Notes: generated by a model from the sequence alone, not told the origin. A DNA stretch of 64,000 bases from Desmodesmus armatus (GCA_007449985.2 VIIQ02000051.1:124001-188000); one strand, 5' to 3'. Shown: positions 37,498-50,394, counted from the first letter of the stretch. Made by a program: numbers and translations.

Positions 37498-38043
37498 GAA
37501 TGATGGTGGGAGCTATACTGCTATGCCCCTGATGCTACTGTGGCCCCATGGCCAGGCCTTTGTGCTGCTGTTCAGACGCTAAGGCCGCAGTCTTCCTTGT
37601 GCCTGTCTCTGCCTCTGTGTTCCTAACTATCAAATCTAAATTAAGCAACAGGACCACTGCTTGTGAGTAGGACACACGCTGATGAGAAGAACAGAACAGC
37701 TGCTGATCTACCTGAGGTATTGTCTGCACAGGTGTTGTTGTGTGCTACGTGCACAAACGTGGGAACAATGCGTGTCGACAATCCCTACTGATCAAAACTC
37801 TCCTTCTTGCAGCGATTCCTTGTCTGGATTGGTTCCAAATCTGTGACAGCTCGGTCGGTCCACAGCGTGTGCCCAGCAACAAAAGAGGCTTTTGATACAA
37901 CAATAAATAGCCCAACCGTGTGGCACAGGGTGTCGGGGCGTTTAGTGTGCGGGTGCTGACGCCTGACAAGCAAACATCAGAAACAGAAACAGACTCTGCA
38001 TGCTGGCCATCTGATACGTGGGCCGTGAGGGTCCCACGTAGTC
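37498..38043. promoter_or_regulatory. Divergent promoter region between PAF1 and the kinesin gene
   Basis: The start codons of PAF1 (minus, 37497) and the kinesin (plus, 38044) are 546 bases apart and point away from each other, so this stretch must hold both promoters or one shared bidirectional one. I see no clear TATA box. A sequence caataaatag near 37902 lies upstream of the kinesin start, but I assign it no function. Confidence 0.5.
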
Positions 38044-41000
38044 ATGGACTACTGCATAGATCCAGGGGCCCTGCCCCTGGCGCAGCACCAGCACCAGCAG
38101 CAGGAGAAGCCGCAGAATCAGCAGGATGAGGACTGCTTCCATTCTGATGACGTCAACGATAACTTCAAGGTGGGACACAAGTGCACGTATTTTATGTGTC
38201 ATGGGCTCAGCATTGCTGCATCGTCAGGGTCAGGCTGTGCCCCGTGCTGTGCCAGGCGTCATGCGCAATGCCCCCTCCTGCAACACACGACTCCCTGCTG
38301 CTGCACCGAACCTTGGCACCATGATTGCCCAGTACAGTCTGAGTGGGCCATGACACTAGCTGCACTGGCAGGCTGTCAAAGCGTCCCAGGAAAGCACCTC
38401 TTTTTGGCCCAATCTCATCAACATCAACTCCCCGTGGACAATCACTGCGATCAATTGTTGCAGGTTGTCATCAGGGTGCGGCCGCCCCTGCCCCGTGAGC
38501 TTCAGGGCTTCACAGAATACCAGTGCACCTCCCTTGTAGACGCACGGTCTGGGCAGCTGATCACCATCAGTGAAAACCTGCCAGCAGTGCTCAGTGGGCA
38601 GGGCGCGTCAGATGGCATGCTGTATGCAACCTACAGGTGTGTGCACACGCTCATGCAGACATGCGGTCAGCCGTTGGGGGTTCGTACAAACATCCACAGC
38701 AGCATACACGCGTGTTGCACAGTCACATCGTCAGACGATGTTACTGTTGTGCCTTGGGGAAGGGGGTTTGCCAAAGTCAGCAGGTGGCGCATCATCCCCA
38801 TGCATCTGGGTGTCCACTGACAGGCACTGCCAGGTGCTGCGTGCACTTTCTGGTCTGCAATGGACTACTCCCTGCATTGCAATGCACTCCGTTCGGAAAG
38901 TAGTCATAACATGCAACATTTTAGCACATGAAAGGTACGCCTACCGCCACAACCACTCAGCCTCAACTTGGCCATTGAAATATGGGGGTGTGTCATCGCA
39001 GGTTCACGTTTGACCATGTGTATGACCAGGACAGCACGCAGTCAGAGGTGTATGACCAGACAGCAAAGCCATTGGTGCTGTCCACCCTGCAGGTAAGGCC
39101 CTGCACATGATGCTCACCACTTGTACGAAATGTGCATGCCACAACAGCATGCTGCAAGATGCTGCAGACGGCAGCCACTCCAACCAACATGCCTGCACTG
39201 TATGTATGCCTGTTGCAGCAGCAGCGGTGGCAGAGGCAGCGCAACCGGTATTGGTACAGACCGGCATGCCTGTCTGAGGTCTCAGCAATTCATGCCTGTG
39301 TTGTGCTTTGCAGGGGTACAATGCAGCCATCATTGCTTATGGGCAGACAGGCACGGGCAAAACATACACCATGGAGGGAGAGCTGGAGGGCCCGCTCAGG
39401 GGTATCATCCCACGTAGGTCAGTCCACAGCGCGATGCTGCACACATCAGGATGGCGACTTCTGGACACGAATCATGTGCCAATCAAACAGTTGTGCAGCA
39501 GCTGCCGCTCACGGGTCATTCCCAGCGTGCTGGCAGTTTGTCCACTCTAGCCACCCACACAGCAGCTGCCTGCACCCTGCTGTATTGCATGCTCAGCCCG
39601 GTAGCTTGCTGGGCGTAGGATAGCCTTCCTTGCAGTTGACGCAAATCTGATATTGGCTGTTGTGCATGATCCTTGATGCTGCTTTTTGCAGCGTCGAGGA
39701 CATCTTTGCAGCCATTGAGAATGACCCTGAGCCGAGCGCCACAAAGTACCTAGTGCGCGCCAGCTACCTGCAGATCTACAACGAGGTGCGCTGTGCCGGG
39801 GTTGCCAGCAGATGGTGCTGCTGAGCAAGAGTGCAGTGTGCACAGACACACAGCATGAGCTTCCCTGCTAATGCGTCAGTGCACCACCAGCCTCAGCCAG
39901 CTTGGTGTGGGACAGGCAGCAGCTGCCGCGATCAGCCTCAGCAGACATGTGATGACAGGCAGGCGCAATCTGACGACAGGAACTTCGCTCTGTGTCGATG
40001 GGTCCAACCACAGCGGGTCAGGTATGATGTTGGGACATGCACCCATATCACCCTCCACCAATGCGTGATGTGTCTTTGCTGCTGCAGGTCATCAGCGACC
40101 TGCTGAAGCCTGACAAAGTGAACCTCATGATCCGTGAGGACCGGCGGCGGGGCGTGTTTGTGGACGGCCTCAGCGAGTGGGTGGTGCGCTCGCCGGCAGA
40201 GGTGTACGGACTCATGATGCGGGGCGCACAGCAGGTGGGACCAGCAGCAGCTATACGCTGTGGAAGTCTGACTAGTGCAGCTGCTGAAGCTGCAGGCAGT
40301 GCTGGCAACATGACTGAGCTGAGCAGCAGTGTGGTAGCAGAATCCTGCTGTGCGTAGCTGGCCAGTAGTGAGTGCTGACAGTATGGCAGAAGTGCTTGTC
40401 AGCCAGGCTATTTGGTGCAGGCCCATGTGGCCACTCGGCTTGTATTGCGGTGTCTTCACATCCTTAATTGGCTGTTGCACCTGTGCTGCCTGCTGTCTGC
40501 CCTGACAGCGTGCCACTGGAGCCACCAAGATGAACGAGGTGTCCAGCCGCAGCCACGCAGTGTGCATCATCATTGTTGAGAAATGCACCACCATCCTCAA
40601 CGCCAACAACAACACGGACGCCACCGCAGCAGCAGCCGCAGCAGCCATGGCGTGCGACAACATGGGGCTGCTCATGGCAGGGGGTGGCCCAAGCAGCCGC
40701 AAGGCAGTGGCAGCAGCTGCAGCGCTCAGCGGGAAGCTGCAGCATACCATCAAGGTGTGTTGTGTGCCGAGGGATGTAGAGCCGAGCACCACCACACACA
40801 TCAACACACCTGCAACTCCCTGTGAAGGCAGGCCGATGGTGCTTGTGGTGGATGAGGTCCCCCGCATGTGCTGCTCATCACCTCATTGCCTAATGCCCAC
40901 TTCAAGGCTGCCCAACAGCAGTGGCAGCAGCCTGGCATAAGTCGACCAAGGCAGGGTGTAACAGCATGTCATCAAATGGGTGCATGTGCAGGTTGGCAAG

Positions 41001-44000
41001 CTGAACCTGGTGGACCTGGCAGGGAGCGAGCGAGTGCACATCACAGGTGCCACTGGCAAGCGCCTGGAAGAGTCCAAGAAGATCAATGCCAGCTTGTCAG
41101 CACTTGGTAACGTCATCGCAGCACTTACGGACAGGAAGGTGAGGCTTGTTGCTCAGCGGCATGGACAGATGGCGAAGTATCCACACAGCGCCTGCACTGT
41201 TGCATACTGTTGGTGCAGCTGGAGTAGCAGCAAATTTGCCCAACTGCCAGGCGGTGCTATAAACAGCTGTAACAACGTTGCGCTATGCCACGCCATGCAG
41301 GAGCGCGCCCACATCCCGTACCGCGACAGCAAGCTGACACGCATACTGGAAGACAGTTTGGGCGGCAACTGCAAGACCACCATGATGTGCATGATCAGTC
41401 CTGCCATGGAGGCCTTTGCAGAGAGCCTGTCAACCTTGAAGTTTGCCAACAGGTGAGTCAACACTGACCTCTGCAGGCATTTGTTTTGAGTTGTTACACG
41501 GCAGGGAGAAGCTCTGCCACGAACAGTACTTTATATGGGTCAACCACTGTGCCGTGCCCATCACCAAGGGCGCCGAGATCAGCCCTTGTCGCATTCTGTT
41601 CGTTGTCGCCATATGCTCCCAGGGCCAAAAACATCAAGAACCAGGCTGTGGTCAACGAGGATGCGGACCAGCGCACCCTGCTGAGGAAGTACGAGCGGGA
41701 GTTGCGCAAGCTGCGGGCAGAGTTGACCCGCCGCAACAAGGAGCTCGTCGACAAGCGCCACTTGCTCGAGGTACGTATACAAGCCGTTCGCCTTTTGTGC
41801 AGCGCTGTTCCTCACCTTCGGCATTTTGACCTCAAGGGTTGCCGCTGACCCCACCACACTCTTGGTTCGCAGGTAGAGGAGCAGAAGCGCCGCGCAGAGG
41901 CTGACAAGCTCGCGGCACTCACTGCGCTGGAGAACGCCAGTGCTGAGTTCATGCGGGAGAAGGAGGAGAAGAAGGAGCTGGAGGCCAAAATCGCCGCCAT
42001 GCAGGTGCGTGACGGATCGTTCAGACCTTGGTAGCTGCACACTGTTTGGCTTTACGATGCGGTGGCGGGAAACTACAGTGCACCTTCATGGGATCATGGC
42101 TGCTTGGGTTTTGCGTCGCTGATCGTGCTGCTGGCCTGTTTGTTGCGTCTTGATCGTGCTGCTGGCCTGTTTGTCTGTCCGCAGAGCCAACTGCTGATTG
42201 GTGGAAACAAGCTGGAGGATATACCAGCCTTCAGGACGCTCCTTGCCAGGGTGAGTCGCTTACCGGATTGGCAGCTCCAGCGCAGTGCATGCACTCACAA
42301 GCATGTGCACAGCTCGAAGTGTGCTGATGCACGTGTGCTTCTACGCCACCAGCGCCATGCATTAATTTACTGTGGCTTCAATCCCCAGCCATTCCAGAAG
42401 AGCGGGACAGCATCGTCGTTGGGCGGCAAGGTAATAAATGCTGTGAGCGCAACTGGTTCATGCTGCACAGGAGCACAAGCGCATCCGTGGGGAGTACGAG
42501 GCGCGCCTGCGTGAGCTGGAGGCTGAGAGGCACATGGTGGAGGAAGACCTGGCACAGGTGGACAGGTGTGTGGCCCCTGCGCATCCTGTGTGCAGGGACT
42601 ACGTCGACACTGGCCTGCAGAGGCACCACTCGGCACAATAACACGCGCCGCCCATGATCAAACCACAGGGTATTTTGCATGTTGGTTGCACGTGTGTGCC
42701 GCAACCTGTGTGGACTGCACCTCCGTCCGCATGCTGCCCTCAGGTACAAGCAGCTGCTGCTGAAGCAGCGGGACATCATGATCGCCCTGACTGCGCGCTT
42801 GAATGAGCGTGATGAGCAGATCATGACCCTGCAGGTAGGTGTGGTTTCTGTTCATCTGCAGGGATGGCGTAGAATTCCCTCCTGGTGACTGCACTGGGCA
42901 CACAAGCAGTCATCGGCGTGTATCAGCAGCAAGTGCAGTCCAGTAAGCAGTGCGGTTGTGACGCTGCAACCCTGCCGTCAAACTGCATGCTGTTGTGATC
43001 GGTCTGCTTTGCCCGTGCTGCACCACACGTGCTGGCAGTGCGGCTCGTGTGCCTGCAGCCGTCTGCTGGACATAGGTAGGTGATGTGTAAGACACCGAGG
43101 ATGACTCACATGGATGTAATCCTCATGACGTGTGCATGCTTTGACATTACGCCCTGCAGGAGGAGCTTGAGGCGTACGACCGGCACCAACGGCTGCTTGA
43201 GGACAACCTGGACAGCAAGACCGCCGAGATCATCCAACTCAGGCGTGCAGCACTGGAGGCAGCAGCAGACCACCTGCAGCAGGTGCGGCAGCTCCCCCCT
43301 TCCACGTAGACGTGAAGGTTGATCGATATCAAATGGTGATGCACAGTGCGTTTGCCATGTACAGCGTCTAAGCAGCCAGGCAATCGCAATGGCGCGTGCA
43401 TGTGTGACCTGAAGAGCTGAGGAAGTCCTGAGAGAGCCGTGATCTGACGCGGAACTGACGGTGCTGTGCAAACCATGTTGTTGCTGCTGCGGATGAACAC
43501 TGCAGCAGGTGGCTGATGGTGATGGCGCTGCAGGCTTGCTGCACCAGGTCAAGGAGCTGCAGCTGGCAAACACCGAGCTGCAGCAGCAGCTGCAGCAGCA
43601 GTCTCGTCAATCGGGCGCGAGGCCGCTGCTGACGGCGCGCAGCTCAGCAGGCGGGACCATGGCGGCAGCAGCCACAGCAGCCACCAGCAATCTGGCGCTG
43701 GTGCAGCAGCTGCAGGAGCAGCAGCAACAGGCGGAGCATGTGATGGAGCAGAAGAGTGAGTGGGGATGAGGGGAGCTTTTCTTGGGGTCGCCAGAGGGGC
43801 CAGGGTCCTGCCCATTGACCACACAGCAGCAACTGGGGAGCCTTGAGAGCCTCAACAGGGCTTCCAAGTGTTTGTCACATCAGCTGGGGAGCCACCTGTG
43901 GGCACCCATGATGTACTGAGTTGGCCTTAACACTTTTGCGCGACTCATTCCAAGCCAGCAGCAGCACTGACCGGCAAGGGAAGCAGCAGCTGCCACCAAT

Positions 44001-44361
44001 GACGTCAGTGGCCGCAGCGCTTAGTGCGCCTGCTGAGAGAAACCTGCTGCTTGCCGCTGACTGCGTGTCTGCTGGTGTCTGCGCTGCTCCAGATGCGGAG
44101 CTGTCATCCGTGCAGGTGCAGCTTGACTTTGCAAACAAGGAGAAGGCAGCGCTGCAGACCATCTTGGAGGGCAAGGTGCTGCCCCTTGCAGAGGAGGTGG
44201 CCAAGGGCTTGACAGTGCTGCAGGCAGAAGCCACAGGCGGGGGCGGCATGACCGACCGCATGGCGCAGCAAGTCACAACCCTGCAGCGCTTGCTGACGGC
44301 GACAGTTGCAGCCATGGCACGGGCCAGCAGCAACAGCAAAACAGCGGCAGTCAGGCAGTGA
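38044..44361 (+). CDS. N-terminal-motor kinesin with long coiled-coil tail, 18 exons
   Basis: Exons: 38044-38169, 38464-38636, 39002-39092, 39314-39417, 39692-39785, 40088-40234, 40509-40754, 40992-41138, 41301-41452, 41623-41770, 41873-42004, 42185-42250, 42389-42430, 42471-42565, 42744-42834, 43160-43282, 43509-43755, 43955-44361. Phase is consistent; 876 residues. It is an ATP-driven microtubule motor. The motor runs from about residue 43 ([10 protein letters not shown]) to 427, with P-loop GQTGTGKT (140-147), switch [10 protein letters not shown] (from 254), switch II DLAGSER (335-341) and [17 protein letters not shown]. An Ala-rich insertion of roughly 50 residues lies between the switches. 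After the neck ([13 protein letters not shown]) come coiled coils and a block [20 protein letters not shown] with NERDEQI. The subfamily is not clear to me. The small exon 42389-42430 and the acceptor at 43954 (AAG) are the least certain junctions. Confidence 0.88.
42120..42184. repeat. 31-bp tandem duplication ending at a kinesin 3' splice site
   Basis: The unit tgatcgtgctgctggcctgt followed by ttgt occurs at 42120 and again at 42151. The second copy runs directly into the acceptor gtccgcag before the exon at 42185. Confidence 0.9.
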
Positions 44362-45129
44362 GGCAGTCAGCACGGGGAAGGCGACAGCCATGCGTGTGCC
44401 AATTTGCAGGGGGGGGGGCTGATTGCATGTGGGCCAGGGAAGAGCCTGTATTGTGCAGTTTTAGGTGGGCCTAGGATTGCCTGCCAGGTCTGCTCCCAAG
44501 GGCTGAGCATATGTGGAGAGGAGGGGTTGGGCTGTCAAGTGTGCCAAGTGTGTGCCAAGTGCGCCCTGTGACAGAGGGCATGGAAGGTGCAGCGAACAGG
44601 TACCATAGCAACAGCTCCATTGATGGAGAATGTGAACAGCAGCTCAGGTGGTGTGCCATGTCTGCTCCAGCAACCACACGTTGCCATTTGCCACCATGGC
44701 AGTCAAATCAGCATAGTTGGATCACAGACGGCACCTCGTGTGCTTGCCATCCAGTTTTTGAGTGGATTTCATTGTAAGAGTGCTTCCCACGCTTGGGCAT
44801 GGTAGGTGCCCTGGCATGAGCAACGTCCTCAACAGATGACGGCCAGTGCCATGACCAGGGGCTGTTGATGGTGCCTGCAAAGATAACATGCTTCCTGTAC
44901 AGGCATGACATCATGTCCAAGCTGTTTCTGGGCAGTCTGTTCGGGTCGACGGTGTGTGAACACCACAATCAGGGCGTTCATGGCATGCACAGTCAAAGTA
45001 ACACTTGTTACCGTCAAGATCTTACTGCGTTTTGGCTCAACGCGCTATCCCAATTGCTTTGATTATTGCTCATTCACGTTCTGCAGAGTTGCACTGGGTG
45101 TTGCCCTGTCGACTTGAAACAGCCACAAG
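44362..45129. other. Intergenic region between kinesin and CHLI
   Basis: It holds the kinesin 3' UTR with a TGTAA at 44773 and then the CHLI promoter and 5' UTR. A short G-run lies near 44410. No exon or RNA gene is visible. Confidence 0.5.
44773..44777 (+). terminator. Putative poly(A) signal (TGTAA) of the kinesin gene
   Basis: TGTAA is the usual chlorophyte polyadenylation signal. It is about 410 bases after the kinesin stop codon, in the sequence tcattgtaagagt. Confidence 0.45.
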
Positions 45130-48100
45130 ATGGCCCTGCTCCAGAAGTCACGGGCTGCAGGCAGCTGCAGGGAAGCAGCTGTCAAGCCCACAGGATCCAA
45201 CATGCGGGTTGCTTTCAGCGGCGTCAGCCAGCGCCAGAGCGTGAAGCAGCAGCAGAGGAGCAGGAGCATGCTTCGCGGTGCGTGTTGAGGGCGAGAGAGA
45301 ACCTACGAGATGACAAGAGGAATAGCCTAGAGTGATCAAAAGCAATTGAGTGGTGCTGATCCAGCATTGAGCGCGTTGTCCGGATTGTCCAGTGTGTACT
45401 TACTGCTGCTGCCTCACCTGTTCTGCTGCAGTGCAAGCAGCAGCAGCTGTGGCTGAGAACAGCACTGGAGTGCAGCAGGCAGCTGAGGGTAAGTTCGATC
45501 AAGGATTCTGATTAGCACACATGAGCATGCGTGCTGCTTCTGGTCCAGGCTGGCATCAGCAACAAGCAGCACTAGTGCAGCAATGCGCTGAACTGACTGG
45601 GAGCTGAGAGAAGGACGTCACACCCAAAGTATCGTGCATTTCAAATGATACTGTTGTACATTAGGAGTGAAGCCGTGGTTTCAGCACTCACACTGTAAGT
45701 CCTAGTTGGCAGGCACCTCACTGCCCTTGCCAGAGCTGTACAGCACTCTTTGGCAAATACTGCTGTCAAGGACAGACAGGCACACTTCTCCCACCGTTGT
45801 TGACAGTTGTACCACCACCCCTCTCCCTGCCTGCCGACCACAGGCCAAGCTCGCCCCATCTTCCCCTTCACGGCTGTGATCGGCCAGGAGGAGATGAAGC
45901 TTGCCCTCATCCTCAACGTCATTGACCCCAAGATTGGTGGGGTCATGATCATGGGTGACCGTGGCACAGGTGCGGGGCGTTGTTGATTTTTAATTCTGCT
46001 GTTTATGTTTCCTTGTAGTCTGGCCATGTTGAATGCTGGGGAGTTGTTATGTGGCAGGCTGCAGAAGCATGCCAGCATGCACAGCTGACCAGGAACTTCC
46101 TGCAGCCTACAAGACAGGTGCACTGTTACAGGCACGTCCATGCTGATCTCTCTTGCGCACACATTTTTCACGGGCCCAGGCAACAAAGACACCTAGCAGC
46201 CATGGCTGTGGGTGTGCCATTACCCCAGGCTGATGGGTTTGCAGATTTGTGACCACAGCTGTGGCATGAGTGTGTGCTGTTGAACACCACACAGAGACAT
46301 GTGTGCGTCGGTAGCCAAGGCATTTGTGTATTTGTGTGCGCACTACTGTCCTGCAGGCAAGACCACCACCATTCGTGCTCTGGCAGACCTGCTGCCTCAG
46401 GTGCCAGTGGTGGCTAAGGACCCCTTCAACTCAGGTGGGTGGATGCAACACAGGGGGGTGAAAGGGCCGACAGGGTAGGAGGAAGGACGGAAGGAGGGGA
46501 CAAGGGAAGCAATAGGGTAACAAGGAAGGCGACAGGGAAGGAAGGGGGAGGGGGTCGGGACAGTAGCAAGCCACTAATGCATTGTAACCTGTCTGTGGTA
46601 TCAGAGGGGGTGGTTGCACGGTCCGGCAGCTGTTGCGGCATCTGTGTGCGCCGTGCTCATAGAGGGGGGCAGGCCCATGTTGCCGCAGCTGATGGAAGCA
46701 CTTGTCAGGGAGAGGATTGTCCCAATTGGCCAAGCTGCTAAGCCTGAGCGTGTGGGTGCTGATGTCAAGGTGCTGCACGTAGCACTAAGGGTGGCCTCGG
46801 CTGCCATTGCTTGTATCGACCGCTTCATGAATGTGACGGTGTGTTGCTGCTGCTGCTGCTGCTGCTGTCGTTCTGTGTCCCCTGCTTGTGCCCGCCCCCT
46901 CCAGACCCCTATGATGCTGAGCTTATGTCTGAGGAGGTGCGCCAGCGCCTGAAGGCTGGCGAGCAGCTGCAAGTGGGTTCCATGAAGATCCCCATGGTGG
47001 ACCTGCCCCTGGGAGCAACAGGTAAGCCCACCACCCAACAACCCCACCCACCCCTACCGACCTGGCCCCACCTCATCCCCCCCCCCACCCACTTCCTCCA
47101 CCCCGACCCCACCTACACCCAGCTGCACTGGTGCATTGAGTGGGTTCCATGAAGATTCCCATGGTGGACCTGCCCCTGGGAGCAACTGGTGGGCTGCGCA
47201 GGGGCTCCCGCCACTGACATCTGTCTGCTGCTTATGATGTGTGCACAGCACAGCATCTAGCCTTGTGCCTACCTAGTGCATGCATCGTGTGTCACTGCAT
47301 TCTGCTTGCTGTGTGTGCTCTGACGCTCTGTGCCCTGCACTGGGGCCCCCACCCCCACAAAATCCCAAGCACTGCACCCACTCACCCATGTCTATCCCTG
47401 CCAATGTCACAGAGGACCATGTTCTGAGGCTCTGTGCCCTGCACTGCTGACCCCCCAAGTAAACCCCCATGCACCCCACCTACTCACCGCACCCACTCAC
47501 CCATGTCTATCCCTGCCAATGTCACAGAGGACCGTGTGTGCGGCACCATCGACATTGAGGGAAAACGGATACAGGTGGAGGGGTAGCAGCAGTATCGGCG
47601 TCCTCCCCTCCCCCCTTGGCTGTATGTTTGTGGTAGACCCCCTGTTTGCCTGCACTGCCTGCCCCCCCCCCCCCCAAAAAACCACGTACCCCACCCACCC
47701 ACCCTATCCATGCATGCCATGTCCCTGCCCATGTCACAGAGGACCGTGTGTGCGGCACCATCGACATTGAGAAGGCGTTGACAGAGGGTGTCAAGGCCTT
47801 TGAGCCTGGACTGCTGGCCAAGGCAAACAGGGGCATCCTGTATGTGGATGAGGTGAGGCACTGCTTCTGCGAGGGGCACTGAGGTGCAGTTGCCGTCACA
47901 GTGGCTGTGTCTCCTAAATCAGAGGTGGCTCCTCTGAAACATAGTGTTTGAAGCTGGCTGTTGAATAGCCCTCCAAGAGGCTTAGATGGCACACAAATTG
48001 TTGTGCACTGCATCGGCAGCTGCACAGTAGTTGACAGTCGGTGCCGCTCAGCATCGGCAGCACAGTTGGCATCTGCCGCAGGCCAAGCAGCATCAGCAGC

Positions 48101-48197
48101 TGCACAGCAGGCACCCAATGCCTGCAAGCAATGGCAGCTGCACAGCCAACATCTCCCACCCATCGCGGTGAGCATGACTGCATATTTGTGCTGCTGC

Positions 48198-48247
<50 letters not shown>

Positions 48248-50394
48248 CAGGTTAACCTGCTGGATGACCACTTGGTGGATGTGCTGCTGGATTCAGCTGC
48301 CTCTGGCTGGAACACTGTCGAGCGTGAGGGCATCAGCATCAGCCACCCAGCTCGCTTCATCCTGGTCGGCTCAGGTGTGTGCTCAGCCTCTTGTTGCATT
48401 GAATGGCTGCCCTGCAGTTATGTTGTGTACAGTGCTGGTAGGGCAGACATGTGATTTTACATGGTATTGCTGGCTATACAAACCAGGTGCATCTGCACAC
48501 AGAGCACCACACTGTGTATTATACTCCCAGGTATTCAGTAATCCTGCCTTGCACACTTATGTTAGTAGTCCTGCTTTGCACACTGATGGCATACGCTATA
48601 CTAGGCAGCAACTGGCAGTTTTGTCATTCAACACCAAAGCCACACCAGGTTGTGTAGCTGCACAGCAGCAGGCTGCAGAGGTGTCTTACGGCATTCCCTC
48701 ACTCACAAAATTAAACAGCAGCTGCCACAGCTTCGTAGCAAATATCACATGCTCCTCATGTCCCAATGTGCATTTGTGTGCAGCCCATGTGTGCATTGTG
48801 CACGTGCAGTTTCAGGGCACCATACGTATCGTTCAACAACGTGCACTCAATTGCGTGTGTTAGGTCCGCAGGCTAGTGTTGCGGTTGGGACTTGGTCCTT
48901 CGATACCTGTACTCGGCTGTACTGTACTGAACTGAACTGTGCTATGATGTGTGCTTGTCTGCAGGTAACCCTGAGGAGGGCGAGTTGCGGCCACAGCTGC
49001 TGGATCGTTTCGGCATGCACGCACAGGTGCGCAGTTGGAGGGAACGACACTTGGCAGCCGCAGATACGGATGGCCAGGTGCACTGCCGTGTGTTGGCACC
49101 TGCTGGGCAGATGCCCTTTCAGCAGCAGGATCAATTTGCAAACTACATGCCACGGCCACAGCACTTGTTTTGTGGCAGCACAGGTGATCTTCACACATCT
49201 GCAGAGCACACAACCCAAGTGCTTCTGCTGTCACTCTGCTTGGCAGCAAGTGTGATGCAGATTTTCCCCAGTTGCGAGGCACACACGCTCCCACGCCCCT
49301 ATAATGTATCTTGAGACTCTCTCACACCTTCTGCTGTCCTTGTTGAACAGATCGGCACTGTGAAGGACCCAGAGCTGCGTGTGCAGATTGTCAGTGAGCG
49401 CAGCACGTTTGATGAGGACCCGGCAGCATTCCACAAGAAGTATGCAGAGAAGCAGGTAGGCTGCCCCTTGACAAGGGCTGAGCGTGCCATGTTGCGTCAT
49501 GATACATATAGAGGCTTCTATGTTCATGTGCATGCATGACACGCAGTGAGCACGCTGCATCCAGCAAGTGGAGGTTGACATGCGAAAGATCAGAGCTTTG
49601 TACTTTGAGCTTGCAGATTTGCTTACATGAGTTGTGCACACCATGCTGGGTTTTGGAGCCCGCATCACCTGCCTAGTTGCCTGGCTCTTCATCGCTGTTT
49701 TCCTGCAGAACGCGTTGACGCAGCGCATTGTGGACGCGCGCAAGAAGCTCAAGTCTGTTCAGATCCCATACGACTTCCGTGTGAAGATCAGCGCCATCTG
49801 CAGCGAGCTCAACGTGGACGGCATCCGCGGTGACATCGTCAGCAACAGGGCAGCAAAGGCGCTTGCGTCCTTCGAGGGCCGCGATGAGGTCGCGGTGGAG
49901 GACATGTACAGGTGCGGTCCGCCTGCTGGAAGGCCATGGGTTCAGATTGATTGCACAGCAAGCTTTGCCCGGGAAGCCTACATGCACTTGATGAGCCCTT
50001 TTCTGAGGATTCGTCACAATCCCAGCTGTACCAGCCCGGACTGTTGCCCTGCTTGTCAGACAAATGTGGCTGCAATGGCGGGCTCCCTTCACTTGTGGCT
50101 ATGTGACACACAGCAGGACATGGCTAGGCTGCAGCAGGAGCAGCAGCACCAAGGGCAGGGGCATTCTCTACAGCAGCAGCAGCAGCAAGCCGGCAGGGCT
50201 ATGTGCCACACAGCAGGACAACAACTGTGTGCGATGCTGACAGGATCTTTCCTTGCTGTTGTGGATGTTATTGTGTTGTCTGCAGGGTCATCCCCCTGTG
50301 CTTGCGTCACCGCTTGCGGAAGGACCCAATGGCTGACATTGACAACGGTGACCGTGTGCGCCAAGTGTTCAAGTCTATCTTTGCGCTGGAGTAG
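45130..50394 (+). CDS. CHLI: Magnesium chelatase subunit I (CHLI), plastid-targeted, 11 exons
   Basis: Exons: 45130-45277, 45432-45488, 45844-45969, 46357-46434, 46905-47021, 47740-47852, 48251-48374, 48965-49026, 49351-49455, 49709-49911, 50286-50394. All join in phase and give 413 residues, close to the usual plant and algal CHLI length. CHLI is the AAA+ ATPase that works with CHLD and CHLH to insert Mg2+ into protoporphyrin IX, the committed step of chlorophyll synthesis. The first 65-70 residues are rich in Ala, Ser, Arg and Gln and should be the plastid transit peptide. Mature sequence starts near [20 protein letters not shown]. Walker A is GDRGTGKTT (about 106-114, split by an intron), Walker B is [13 protein letters not shown], sensor 1 is in [20 protein letters not shown]. 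The C-terminus ends VFKSIFALE, typical of the family. Intron 5 holds copies of exon ends. Confidence 0.96.
47141..47558. repeat. Copies of CHLI exon 5 end and exon 6 start inside intron 5
   Basis: Bases 47141-47187 repeat the last 47 bases of exon 5 (46974-47020) nearly exactly, but the donor is lost (ggtgggc instead of ggtaagc). The acceptor and start of exon 6 (gtcacag then aggaccgtgtgtgcggca) occur three times: exon-like starts at 47413 (short, diverged after aggacc), 47528 (31 bases identical to exon 6) and 47740 (the real exon). The upstream C-rich tracts are copied too. Confidence 0.9.
48190..48247. repeat. CTG/TGC trinucleotide repeat directly before the CHLI exon 7 acceptor
   Basis: About 19 ctg units with one interruption end in ctgtcag, the acceptor for the exon at 48251. 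A shorter run of about 8 units lies near 46845-46868, about 35 bases before the acceptor of exon 5. Confidence 0.95.
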
